Source: Candidatus Aegiribacteria sp.
Lineage (GTDB): Bacteria; Fermentibacterota; Fermentibacteria; Fermentibacterales; JCC-6
Length of the DNA: 16,537 bases
Assembly: GCA_030638185.1 (NCBI GenBank)
Contig: DAOWFD010000206.1
Span: forward strand, 1-16,537
Direction of reading: 5' to 3'
Shown: piece after piece, positions 6,759-14,369 of the stretch
Position numbering within the stretch: the first letter of the stretch is position 1
Layout of the letters: each line of letters begins with the position of its first letter
The notes under the pieces: model-generated
The model's input: only the letters and a program-made list of their open reading frames with translations
Database searches by the model: none
Told to the model about the DNA's origin: nothing
Translations under genes and position numbers: made by a program

Positions 6759-6792
6759 GGAAAAAGAAGAACCCGACCGTTAAGCCGGGTTC
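6759..6792 (-). terminator. Intrinsic terminator of the initiator tRNA gene
   Basis: On the minus strand GAACCCG / CGGGTTC (6769-6775 with 6786-6792) form a 7-bp stem with a 10-base loop, followed by TTCTTTTTCC. It begins 4 bases after the CCA end of the tRNA. Confidence 0.85.
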
Positions 6793-6796
6793 CTGT

Positions 6797-6873
<77 letters not shown>

Positions 6874-6885
6874 TCTGCAGGGCGC

Positions 6886-6913
6886 ATTATAGGAAAGATG
6901 CGGTGACTGTCAA
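6886..6913 (-). promoter_or_regulatory. Consensus sigma-70 promoter of the initiator tRNA
   Basis: Exact consensus -35 TTGACA (6908-6913), a 16-base spacer, and exact -10 TATAAT (6886-6891). The GC-rich stretch GCGCCC right after the -10 resembles the discriminator of stringently controlled stable-RNA promoters. The tRNA starts 12 bases after the -10. Confidence 0.93.
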
Positions 6914-6921
6914 GGGGGGAC

Positions 6922-6939
6922 ACGCACATGAGAGTGCGT
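6922..6939. repeat. Short inverted repeat between frdA-like gene and tRNA promoter
   Basis: ACGCAC, 6 bases, GTGCGT. It lies downstream of the flavoprotein stop codon and just upstream of the tRNA -35. There is no T-run, so it is a poor intrinsic terminator. Transcription of the hdr/frd operon may read into the tRNA. Confidence 0.4.
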
Positions 6940-7005
6940 ATCTTAACTCCGCTATTTCACATCCACCGACGCTCGCAGCCCAATCGTCTGCAACTATATC
7001 TCCCG

Positions 7006-8685
7006 TTACGACAGGGTACCGAAGTAATCCTTTGTAAGCTGCTTTTCCCTTACCTCAGGATTGCTGTAGTCCGGCAGTATCATTGGTGCTATTCTGTCTT
7101 CCTTTATTCCTGCAGCTTCAACTTCTTTATTGTAGCGCTTGACATGATCGAGATTCGCAGGACCGGCGTCATCATGTTCCCTGATGTATCCGGCTGCCTG
7201 TGTGCCGGCTATTCTGCCGAAAACGATAACGTCCAGAAGAGAATTGCCCATTAGCCTGTTCTCGCCATGGATTCCCGCGGATACTTCACCGGCAGCGTAA
7301 AGGCCGGGTATATTTGTTTCACATTGGTTGTTAATGTCCAGCCCGCCGTTCTGGTAGTGCAGCGTCGGATGGATAAGCATGGGCTCAGTGGATATATCGA
7401 TTCCGAACCGTCTGAAAAGAATGTGCTTGCCGGGGAACTCTTTCCTTACCGTTCCTTCACCCTTGAGCATGTCTATCATGGGGGAATCCAGCCATACACC
7501 GAATTTGCCCGTGGGAGTGGGAACTCCGTTGCCCCTTCCTTTCGGGCTGCATTCGCGGATAATGCAGGCCGCCTCCACATCCCTCGGTTCACGCTCGTAG
7601 ACGAACTGTTCTCCGTGTACGTTCAGTACATTCGCGCCTGCTCCTCGGAATTTTTCTGTTATAAGAATTCCCTCTGCCTGTTCAGGGAAAACCACTCCAG
7701 TGGGATGGTACTGCACCGTATGAAGGAAGGAAATGGGAACTCCGGCCCTGTAAGCCATGACCAAGCCATCTGCAGTGGCTCCGTAATGGTTTGTGGTCAT
7801 GAAGCCCTGTATGTGAAGCCTTCCGCTTCCCCCGGTTGCCATGATGACAGCCATGGCCTTCACGAAGAGGTATTCAGCTGTTTCAAGGTTGTACAGAACT
7901 GCTCCCACGCAGCGCCCCTGATCATCAAGTGCTATTTCTACCGCGGGGCAGAACTCGATCACATCTATCATGTCAGTGTGGTTTCTGGCTTCATCACGGA
8001 TGGTTTTCATTATTTCAGCACCGGTTATATCTGCCGCGTAATGCATCCTCTTACGGCAGGTTCCGCCACCATGCATGGTCTTCATTTTACCGTCTTCGAA
8101 CTTCGAGAAATTCGTTCCCAGTCCTTCGAGCCATCTTAAGGCATCCGGTGCATTCTGAACTATGGTGTATACAAGTTCCGGATCGTTTACGAAGTGACCG
8201 CCTCCCAGAATGTCCAGGTAGTGGTAGTATGGAGAATCCTTTCCAACCTTATCTGCAGCCTGAATACCCCCCTCGGCCATCATTGTATTCGCGTCTCCAT
8301 GTCGAAGTTTTGTCGCGATCATTACCTTTGCCCCATTTTCCGCAGCAAGAATGGCAGCGGCGGTTCCGGCTCCACCGGCGCCGATTACCAGGACGTCCGT
8401 TTCGAAATCCGGTTCGGAAAGGTTGACCAGATCAGGATTCATCCTGCTTTTAGCTTCAAGGATATCCACTACTTCATTACTGATGGAGTAACCTTTACTG
8501 GGGCCGACTTTGATCTCACGGCGTGTTCCTTCTATGAAATCCGGATGGAAATTCCTGAGGACCGGTTCCCTCTCCTCAAGCTTGAGTGGAGGGAATTCCT
8601 TATCGTTCTTCTTTCTCTCCACCCTCGCCGGACGGGTGGCTTCCACTTTCTCTATAAGCTTTTTCAGCGATTCAGGATACGGCAT
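7006..8685 (-). CDS. frdA: Fumarate reductase / succinate dehydrogenase-type flavoprotein subunit
   Basis: 559 aa. The ATG at 8685 has GGAGG 6 bases upstream; the TTG at 8703 has no such site. A long ~95-residue N-terminal extension precedes the FAD-binding fold (VIGAGGAG, 100-107). Compared with E. coli SdhA/FrdA the active site is conserved: H327 in QYHPTG, T343/E344 before the FRGAGA loop, the proton-shuttle Arg R368 in PRDVEAA, H443 in HPTLHYQNGG and R477 in HGENRLMGNSLL. The residue aligned with the FAD-linking His is N133 (ANTMMAEGG), so FAD should be non-covalent. Its closest likeness is the TfrA subunit of methanogen thiol:fumarate reductase and similar soluble enzymes. There is no membrane anchor gene nearby. 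It is the last gene of the hdr/frd operon, 30 bases after frdB. Direction in vivo (fumarate reduction or succinate oxidation) cannot be read from sequence. Confidence 0.88.
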   Translation of the reverse strand: MPYPESLKKLIEKVEATRPARVERKKNDKEFPPLKLEEREPVLRNFHPDFIEGTRREIKVGPSKGYSISNEVVDILEAKSRMNPDLVNLSEPDFETDVLVIGAGGAGTAAAILAAENGAKVMIATKLRHGDANTMMAEGGIQAADKVGKDSPYYHYLDILGGGHFVNDPELVYTIVQNAPDALRWLEGLGTNFSKFEDGKMKTMHGGGTCRKRMHYAADITGAEIMKTIRDEARNHTDMIDVIEFCPAVEIALDDQGRCVGAVLYNLETAEYLFVKAMAVIMATGGSGRLHIQGFMTTNHYGATADGLVMAYRAGVPISFLHTVQYHPTGVVFPEQAEGILITEKFRGAGANVLNVHGEQFVYEREPRDVEAACIIRECSPKGRGNGVPTPTGKFGVWLDSPMIDMLKGEGTVRKEFPGKHILFRRFGIDISTEPMLIHPTLHYQNGGLDINNQCETNIPGLYAAGEVSAGIHGENRLMGNSLLDVIVFGRIAGTQAAGYIREHDDAGPANLDHVKRYNKEVEAAGIKEDRIAPMILPDYSNPEVREKQLTKDYFGTLS

Positions 8686-8715
8686 TGCTGACCTCCAGTC
8701 CAATTCTCATTCTCA

Positions 8716-9459
8716 TCAGACATACCTCGCATCCTGAGGCGTCCAGTCTTCCTCTGTCATCTGAGGTTCCGCTTCCCGGGATTTGTACAACTCCTTCAGT
8801 TCTTCCTTTGATTTACTCATCAGATTCCTCAGGGGTTCATCGAATTTACCGTCAGTAATCTCTTTTACTCTTTCTTCAAGATGTTTCGCTCTTGGGATTC
8901 CGTACCTTGCGTTCAGCCTTCTTGCAAGTATGGCGACATTGAACTGTACTTCCTCCGCCGGACATCTGGAGGCGCAGAGACCACACATGATGCAGTCAAA
9001 AGATGTTTCAGCCGCACCGGCTATGTCGCCCCTTATAGCCTGGGCCATATAATGCATCACATCTATGTCCATCGGACAACCCTGGCTGCATGAATTGCAT
9101 CCGATGCATTTGAATATCTCTGGATACAGGGCGGCAACTTCCGCGCCGGTTCCGCTTAATTCCTCTATATCAAATGTGGATCTGTTGCCGGGGTAGTAAG
9201 GCATTATCATCAGGTGCATTCCAGGTTGCACGACGGTCTGGCAGGCAAGCCCCACCTGTAGTTTGTAGCTGTCAGGCAGCCTGTATACAGTGCCGCAGGC
9301 ACCGCACACCCCTCCACGGCAGCCGCAGCCCCTTATGTGCTGATAGCCGGCGTATTCCAGTGCTTTCTGAATCGTAAGACTTGCTGGTACATCATACTTT
9401 TTCCCCATGAAGAAGATGGGAACCAGCTCGTCCACGGTTGTTTCGGACGGTTTTGTCAT
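8716..9459 (-). CDS. frdB: Iron-sulfur subunit with 2Fe-2S and two 4Fe-4S clusters (FrdB/TfrB N-terminal type)
   Basis: 247 aa. The N-terminal ferredoxin-like domain holds a 2Fe-2S site (C47, C52, C55 in GCRGGVCGAC, with C73; an extra C45 precedes it). Two 4Fe-4S motifs follow: C118/C121/C124/C128 (CIGCNSCSQGC) and C156/C159/C162/C166 (CIMCGLCASRC). Its role is to wire electrons between the flavoprotein and the Hdr subunits. Classical SdhB/FrdB bind one 2Fe-2S, one 4Fe-4S and one 3Fe-4S cluster. Having two complete four-Cys motifs is the HdrC/TfrB pattern. Methanogen TfrB continues into a CCG domain, which here is supplied by the separate hdrB. A charged tail at ~195-247 has no cysteines. The ATG overlaps the stop of the 50-codon gene (ATGA). 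Confidence 0.88.
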   Translation of the reverse strand: MTKPSETTVDELVPIFFMGKKYDVPASLTIQKALEYAGYQHIRGCGCRGGVCGACGTVYRLPDSYKLQVGLACQTVVQPGMHLMIMPYYPGNRSTFDIEELSGTGAEVAALYPEIFKCIGCNSCSQGCPMDIDVMHYMAQAIRGDIAGAAETSFDCIMCGLCASRCPAEEVQFNVAILARRLNARYGIPRAKHLEERVKEITDGKFDEPLRNLMSKSKEELKELYKSREAEPQMTEEDWTPQDARYV

Positions 9460-9608
9460 TTTGCCATCTCCCTTACCGCGAGTTTAAGCGATACTGTCGA
9501 ACGCAGTTCCTCTGTAGAATGATTCATTACATTTACCAATTCTGTTCCATCCGCAGCCGAGATACACTCCAGACAAAGGCACCTGGTATCGATTCCGAAA
9601 TCATCCAT
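9456..9608 (-). CDS. 50-aa cysteine-motif protein between hdrA and frdB
   Basis: A small gene easily missed by length cut-offs. It begins with MDDFGIDTRC, has a C10-x-C12-x2-C15 cluster, and ends LKLAVREMAK. The coding case is strong. GGGAGGT lies 5 bases before its ATG, its ATG overlaps the hdrA stop (TGATG), and its TGA overlaps the frdB start (ATGA), so 51 codons fit exactly between two conserved genes. Three closely spaced Cys could bind zinc or iron, or be redox-active; a fourth ligand would have to come from a partner. The C-terminal half looks helical. I recognise no family. A small structural or assembly subunit of the Hdr-Frd complex is the simplest guess. A chance open frame is the alternative. 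Confidence 0.7.
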   Translation of the reverse strand: MDDFGIDTRCLCLECISAADGTELVNVMNHSTEELRSTVSLKLAVREMAK

Positions 9609-11563
9609 CACTTACCTCCCAAACTAGCAGTAACCATGGATTTGATCTGGGAATCCGTCAGGTTCCTCTGCTGAGTTGCTCCGCAGACGCATGCGGCCAC
9701 GCAGGAGCCACAGCCTTCGCAGAGGGCTTCATTGACGATAACTATTTCCTTCTCCTCATCGTATTCCCTGGCATCGTATGGACATACGGAAATACAGACC
9801 CTGCAGCCGCTGCAGAGGTCTTCATCAACCCATGCGATAGCCGGATCCTGCTCCAGATGATCCCTTGAGAATAGGGAGATCACCTTGCATGCCGCAGCGC
9901 TGGCTTGAGCAACTGTTTCGGGTATGTCCTTGGGGCCCTGGGCTGCTCCGGCTATGTAAAAACCGCTGTTGATGCATTCCACCGGACGAAGTTTCGGATG
10001 GGCCTCGGACAGGAAACCGTTAGGTCCTGTTTGAATTCTTAGTTTCTTTACCAGCTCAGCTGTGCTGTCCTTCGGAGTCACTGCCGTGGCCAGGACAACA
10101 AGATCGGCTGCTATTTCAATGTTCCTGCCGGTAAGGGTATCCGTTCCCCAGACCACAGTCTTGTCACCGTCCCGGAATATTTTCGCAACCTTGCCACGAA
10201 GATAGATGATACCCTCTTCCTCCTCGGCGTTATGATAGAATTCTTCGTAGCCTTTTCCGCCTGTCCTGATGTCTATATAGAAAATATAGGGCTGACCTTC
10301 ATGAACACGGTGCTTGTAAAGAAGGGCATGCTTTGTTGTGTACATGCAGCAGATCTTGGAGCAGTAGGGCCTGTACCGTTCGGGATCTCTTGAACCCGCA
10401 CACTGAACGAATACGATTTCTTTCGGTATTCTTCCATCAGAGGGTCTTTTAACCTCTCCGACGGTTGGGCCCGATGCTGAAAGAAGGCGCTCGAAGGCCA
10501 ATCCGTCTATGACATCGGGAACATCACCTGCGCCGTATTCAGCCAGGTCAGCAACCGGAAGGGTTTCGAAGCCGGTGGCAGTTATGATGGCTCCCACTTC
10601 TTCTTCAACGAACTGATCTTCCTGCTCGAAGTTTATTGCACCTATCTCGCATACCTTTTCACACAGGCGGCATTTTCCGGTCTTGAAGTATATGCAGTAG
10701 TCTTTTATGATCACCGGCTTGTTGGGGACCGCCTGGGGGAACGGAACGAAGATTGCTCCGTGTGTTGTAAGCTCCCTGTCAAAGATGGAGGGGACTTTCG
10801 CGGGACATTTTTCCATGCAAAGACCGCATCCAGTACATGTAGACCAGTCTACGAAGGGAGCCTTTCGCCTTATCTTGACGATGAAATTACCCACGTATCC
10901 GGAAACCTCTTCGATTTCGGAATAGACCATGAGTTCGATGTTCGGGTGTTTACCTGCTGCAACCATTTTAGGCGTAAGAATACACTGAGAGCAGTCCAGG
11001 GTGGGGAATGTTTCGGAAAGCTGGGCCATATGCCCGCCGATAGATGATTCCTTTTCTACAAGGATAACCTTGTATCCGGAGTCAGCGATATCCAGGGAAG
11101 CCTGGATACCGGCGATTCCTCCCCCGATTACAAGAGCCTTCTTTGTGATTGAAACTGAAATTGGCTTGAGTGACTCGTTCAACCGTGTCTTCTCAACTAA
11201 TGTGCCGACAATTTTAATTGCTTTCCTGGTTGCTTTTTCTCTGTTTGAATGGATCCAGCTGCACTGTTCGCGGATGTTCGCTATTTCGCACTGCCAGGGA
11301 TTGAGCCCCGCCTCCTCTGCGGCAGCTCTGAAAGTGGATTCATGAAGATTAGGGGAGCAGGCAGCGATGATAACTGCATCAAGCTTTTCTTCTACTATCT
11401 TTTCCCGGACGAGGGTCTGCCCTGGTTCGGAGCACATGTAAATGTAATCCTGGACATAGGCTACACCATCCATCTTCATCGCTTCCTCGGCAACACGCTT
11501 AACGTCCACTGTTTCAGCGATATTGATACCGCAATGACAAACAAAGATTCCTATCCTTTTCAT
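9608..11563 (-). CDS. hdrA: Heterodisulfide reductase subunit A (electron-bifurcation-type flavoprotein)
   Basis: 651 aa, about the length of methanogen HdrA. An N-terminal Cys-bearing domain (C9/C11, C44, C69) is followed by an FAD fold (VIGGGIAG at 145-152) with the HdrA signature SIGGHMAQL and DCSQCILTPKM (C191/C194). An inserted ferredoxin domain has C243/C246/C249/C253, and C290 with C298/C301/C305. C388, C401, C405 and C406 match the cluster ligands beside the flavin in characterised HdrA. Two C-terminal 4Fe-4S motifs are C584/C587/C590/C594 and C615/C618/C621/C625. In methanogens HdrA bifurcates electrons between ferredoxin and the disulfide. Here no MvhD, hydrogenase, formate dehydrogenase or Flx gene is in view, so its donor or acceptor is open. 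The start overlaps the hdrB stop (ATGA), with a GGGGGGTGAGG ribosome site. Confidence 0.95.
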   Translation of the reverse strand: MKRIGIFVCHCGINIAETVDVKRVAEEAMKMDGVAYVQDYIYMCSEPGQTLVREKIVEEKLDAVIIAACSPNLHESTFRAAAEEAGLNPWQCEIANIREQCSWIHSNREKATRKAIKIVGTLVEKTRLNESLKPISVSITKKALVIGGGIAGIQASLDIADSGYKVILVEKESSIGGHMAQLSETFPTLDCSQCILTPKMVAAGKHPNIELMVYSEIEEVSGYVGNFIVKIRRKAPFVDWSTCTGCGLCMEKCPAKVPSIFDRELTTHGAIFVPFPQAVPNKPVIIKDYCIYFKTGKCRLCEKVCEIGAINFEQEDQFVEEEVGAIITATGFETLPVADLAEYGAGDVPDVIDGLAFERLLSASGPTVGEVKRPSDGRIPKEIVFVQCAGSRDPERYRPYCSKICCMYTTKHALLYKHRVHEGQPYIFYIDIRTGGKGYEEFYHNAEEEEGIIYLRGKVAKIFRDGDKTVVWGTDTLTGRNIEIAADLVVLATAVTPKDSTAELVKKLRIQTGPNGFLSEAHPKLRPVECINSGFYIAGAAQGPKDIPETVAQASAAACKVISLFSRDHLEQDPAIAWVDEDLCSGCRVCISVCPYDAREYDEEKEIVIVNEALCEGCGSCVAACVCGATQQRNLTDSQIKSMVTASLGGK

Positions 11564-12504
11564 TCCTCACCCCCCTTACCGGTACTGATTCCGATCTTAT
11601 CCAGAACAGGGGTGACATCAACATAGTGCTTTTCAAACCCCTGCCTGCCGTATTCAACACCAAGTGCCAATGAGAGAAGCTGAGTGAAATAGAATATCGG
11701 AACAGGCTTAAAATCGGAATAAGCTTCGGTGATAGCCTTCTGTCTTGAATCAAGATTGTAGAAACAGAGAGGACAGCTTACCACAATCGCGTCCGCCCCG
11801 TTGTTCCTGGCTGAAGTGAGTATTCTGTAGCATAGCCTTGTGGAAGCGTCAGGACTGGAGATAGACAGATACGAACCGCAGCATTCCGTCCTGAACGGGT
11901 ATTTTACAGACTGAGCATCAAGAGCGGTGATAAAATCCTCGATTATCGAGGGATTCTCAGGATCGTCCAGCTGTATTTCGTTCTGGGGTCTCAGCATGAC
12001 ACAGCCGTAGTAGGGAGCTATCTTGAGTCCCTTCAGCGGTCTTTTGAGGTTTTCGGTGATCTTGTCGTAACCCAGTTCATCACGCAGGTATTCCATGAGA
12101 TGAATGACTCTCACCTCGCCCGTGTAATCCTCCCAGATGGAATCATCCTTTTCAAGATAATCCCGCTCAGGTGTATCGTCTGCAAGGAAAGCATTCACTC
12201 GTTTTCTGATGATTTCGTCGGATATTATGCTATAATTGGTCCGCTTCAGGGTGTTGTAGCAGAAGTCGCATATTGTAATAAGAACATTTCTTCCCGAATC
12301 GCGCACATCCTTAAGAATTCTAGAAGGGGCGATGAGGTTCATTACCCTTTCTTTAGATACCGGGGGAACCGCCCCGCAGCAGGTCCATGTATCCAACTCA
12401 TCAAGTTCGAAACCCAGTTTCACGGTAGCGTCGCGTGCTGAGCGGTCGAGATGGGAGGACCTTTCATTAAGGGCACAGCCCGGATAATAAGCAACCTTGG
12501 CCAT
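11560..12504 (-). CDS. hdrB: Heterodisulfide reductase subunit B (two CCG domains)
   Basis: 314 aa. The ATG at 12504 has GGAGG 4 bases upstream; the longer TTG frame from 12549 overlaps hdrC and lacks this site. Both cysteine-rich CCG domains are complete: C10, C42/C43, C79/C82 (C-x31-CC-x35-CxxC) and C168, C208/C209, C244/C247 (C-x39-CC-x34-CxxC). HdrB of this form holds two noncubane 4Fe-4S clusters, where a disulfide is cleaved or formed. A complete set argues for true thiol/disulfide chemistry, although CCG proteins also occur as SdhE-type quinone-reactive subunits next to succinate dehydrogenases. The substrate is unlikely to be CoM-S-S-CoB in a bacterium. It lies 13 bases after hdrC and shares ATGA with hdrA. 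Confidence 0.94.
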   Translation of the reverse strand: MAKVAYYPGCALNERSSHLDRSARDATVKLGFELDELDTWTCCGAVPPVSKERVMNLIAPSRILKDVRDSGRNVLITICDFCYNTLKRTNYSIISDEIIRKRVNAFLADDTPERDYLEKDDSIWEDYTGEVRVIHLMEYLRDELGYDKITENLKRPLKGLKIAPYYGCVMLRPQNEIQLDDPENPSIIEDFITALDAQSVKYPFRTECCGSYLSISSPDASTRLCYRILTSARNNGADAIVVSCPLCFYNLDSRQKAITEAYSDFKPVPIFYFTQLLSLALGVEYGRQGFEKHYVDVTPVLDKIGISTGKGGEE

Positions 12505-12517
12505 GTTTCCTCCAGTT

Positions 12518-12961
12518 CTAGGTTGACAGTTTTCTATAAACTCCAACAAGCCCCGGTTGAGGAACTTCTGCCGCCTGTTCCGGATCGATCTGATCCGGGC
12601 CGAAATGGTCGACTCCCTCTTCCAGCGCTATCTGCCGGAGTGCATCCATTACAGCCTGTATGTCGATTCCCTTGGGACATCTGACTGTACACTGGAAGCA
12701 GCTTGCGCATATCCATAACGTTTCACTTTGGATAATGTCTTCCCTCTGCCCCAGCTGAACCAGTCGAATGATCCTGTTGGGGAGAATGTCCATCTCCTGG
12801 GCCAGTGGACATCCGGACGAGCAGTTTCCGCATTGATAGCAGGCATCCGTATTCTGTCCGCTTAATTCATTTACACGTAGTTTGAATCCATTATTGACCA
12901 TGTCGCGGGTCAACCGGACCGGAGGGTTTCTGGGGGTAGCCAATCCCAAATTTTCACTCAT
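12518..12961 (-). CDS. hdrC: Heterodisulfide reductase subunit C (two 4Fe-4S)
   Basis: 147 aa, with two ferredoxin-type motifs: C41/C44/C47/C51 (CYQCGNCSSGC) and C85/C88/C91/C95 (CASCFQCTVRC). It has no membrane segments, so it is the soluble HdrC form that passes electrons between HdrA and HdrB. The ATG at 12961 has AGGAG about 10 bases upstream, a longer spacing than its neighbours. It is the first gene of the hdr/frd operon. The Pro/Glu-rich C-terminal tail (~115-147) is typical variable sequence. The 105 bases separating it from the lipoprotein gene upstream could hold a promoter or simply link the two gene strings. Confidence 0.93.
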   Translation of the reverse strand: MSENLGLATPRNPPVRLTRDMVNNGFKLRVNELSGQNTDACYQCGNCSSGCPLAQEMDILPNRIIRLVQLGQREDIIQSETLWICASCFQCTVRCPKGIDIQAVMDALRQIALEEGVDHFGPDQIDPEQAAEVPQPGLVGVYRKLST

Positions 12962-13008
12962 GCCACCGATTCTCCTCTCGATGTGGTTTTAGAGTCATTT
13001 AATGTGTA

Positions 13009-13056
13009 TTCAGTAATAAGCTCTTGATTGAAAAATTCTTCAGTAAATTCAGTAAA
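13009..13056 (-). promoter_or_regulatory. Three TTCAGTAA repeats upstream of hdrC
   Basis: ttcagtaaa occurs twice in direct tandem (13039-13047, 13048-13056), and ttcagtaat occurs once more at 13009-13017, exactly 30 bp from the next copy. They lie 48-95 bp before the hdrC start, where regulator sites for the operon would be expected. I found no strong promoter there, only a weak TTGAGA-N17-TTTACT on the minus strand. Confidence 0.4.
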
Positions 13057-13066
13057 GGGTTCCCTC

Positions 13067-13414
13067 TCAAGGTCCTCTAACAGAACCTGTCTCTATGGCG
13101 TAATCAAAATAGTACCAGAAATAGTATACTATTTCCTCATTTGAAAATGTGTCTATCAGTTCTGCATGTACAATAGAATCTAATGTAGAGTTCACTTCCT
13201 GGAATTCAATTCTGGCTTCTTCAAGCAGCAGTCCCACGTGTTCGCAGTCTTCCCTTGCTGAGATGGAGTCAAATTCCATCCTGACATTGTCCGGAAGGGA
13301 AGCCCTGAAAGTATCAAGTCTTTTCTGTCTTCCTTCAACACGGGTTTCCCTGTTGCAGGATGAGACAACGAGTATCCCCAGTAAGAACAGAAGTGTATAA
13401 TAGGATAATGTCAC
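13067..13414 (-). CDS. Small lipoprotein of unknown function
   Basis: 115 aa beginning at a GTG that overlaps the TGA of the PorV-like gene (GTGA). No Shine-Dalgarno is visible, so translation is probably coupled to that gene. A hydrophobic signal ends VVSSC, with lipidation expected at C20. The mature part is charged and mostly helical in appearance (basic NRETRVEGRQKR, then an acidic region), with an aromatic cluster (VYYFWYYFDYAIE) near the end. No family recognised. The co-translation suggests a role near the outer membrane alongside the PorV/PorQ-type protein. Confidence 0.72.
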   Translation of the reverse strand: MTLSYYTLLFLLGILVVSSCNRETRVEGRQKRLDTFRASLPDNVRMEFDSISAREDCEHVGLLLEEARIEFQEVNSTLDSIVHAELIDTFSNEEIVYYFWYYFDYAIETGSVRGP

Positions 13415-14319
13415 AGAGTAATGCCAAGGCTGAATCTGTGAATGTTCCCTAGATCAGCAAAGGGTTTGAACGCGTAATCAAAAGAGAATATGTCCCAGTT
13501 GGTTCCGGCACCAAATGCGAGAGCGTCAAAGAAGCTTCCACCGGCATTGTCGGCAGCGTTCTTGTCATGGAGATTACCCCCCGCCCTTAAAGAAAGCATA
13601 TCCATAGGAGAATACTCAACGCCGAGGGCTGCATCGAAATCTCCCTGAAACGGGTAGCTTACATCGGCGGCGACCAGAAGCCTGTCGTCAAGAAATTCGA
13701 CTGATGCTCCCGCTGCAATTGTTGTGGGTACGGGATCATTTTCCCGGTAGAACGCCTTGGTTTGAATACCTGCGTTTCTTACGACAAATCCGAATGAAAT
13801 AAGGGTCGGTTTGTACCATGCTCCCACGTCCACAAGGAAAGCATTCCCGCTGTATGAATCTATGCTTGAATATACGAACTTTGCATTTGTTCCAACGGAA
13901 AAGGACTCTCCGAATCTATGCACGTAGGTTCCTCCGAGCGCAACACTGTTAGTGCTGAATTCCTCGCCGTTTCCCGTGGGGTTCATCATCGAGGTTCTTG
14001 TGAAGCTGCCTCCGTAAAAATAATTCACGAAAACTCCTGTCAGGTCATTTCCCGTGGGATTAACCCATCCTACGAAGCCGGCCTGCATATCCATCAGATA
14101 ACCCGTATATGTAGAAGTGAACATCTGTTCCTGCATTCCAGCCAGTGTAGCGGGATTCCAGTACAGGCCCATGGGATCTCCGGGAATTGCTGTGAAAGCG
14201 CCTCCCATCGCGACAGCCCTGGCCCCGACGGGAACCTGCAGGAAGGCGAAACCTGCCGTACCGGCAGACGCTGAACCCGATATTATTGTCAGCATGACTG
14301 CTGCCAGAATTTTTTTCAT
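13411..14319 (-). CDS. PorV/PorQ-family outer-membrane protein
   Basis: 302 aa, with signal peptide (MKKILAAVML..., cleavage after SGSASA near residue 19). The family hallmark block is at 32-60: GARAVAMGGAFTAI then GLYWNPATLAG, as in the FadL-like beta-barrel PorV/PorQ proteins. The rest shows alternating amphipathic strands with aromatic girdle residues and ends on an aromatic-containing strand (IHRFSLGITL), as expected for a barrel. In Bacteroidetes PorV shuttles T9SS cargo to the attachment complex. In FCB candidate phyla many paralogues exist, so the exact role here is uncertain. The start has GGAG 7 bases upstream. It lies 50 bases after the small secreted-protein gene and overlaps the lipoprotein gene at its end. 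Confidence 0.85.
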   Translation of the reverse strand: MKKILAAVMLTIISGSASAGTAGFAFLQVPVGARAVAMGGAFTAIPGDPMGLYWNPATLAGMQEQMFTSTYTGYLMDMQAGFVGWVNPTGNDLTGVFVNYFYGGSFTRTSMMNPTGNGEEFSTNSVALGGTYVHRFGESFSVGTNAKFVYSSIDSYSGNAFLVDVGAWYKPTLISFGFVVRNAGIQTKAFYRENDPVPTTIAAGASVEFLDDRLLVAADVSYPFQGDFDAALGVEYSPMDMLSLRAGGNLHDKNAADNAGGSFFDALAFGAGTNWDIFSFDYAFKPFADLGNIHRFSLGITL

Positions 14320-14369
14320 TGATATTCTCCGTTTCGCAATTATTTCTAATAACAGATAGACTATGACTA

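Noticed and set aside
7267..8691. Several long + strand frames across the flavoprotein gene
   Set aside because: Antisense to a strongly conserved enzyme; no independent coding evidence.
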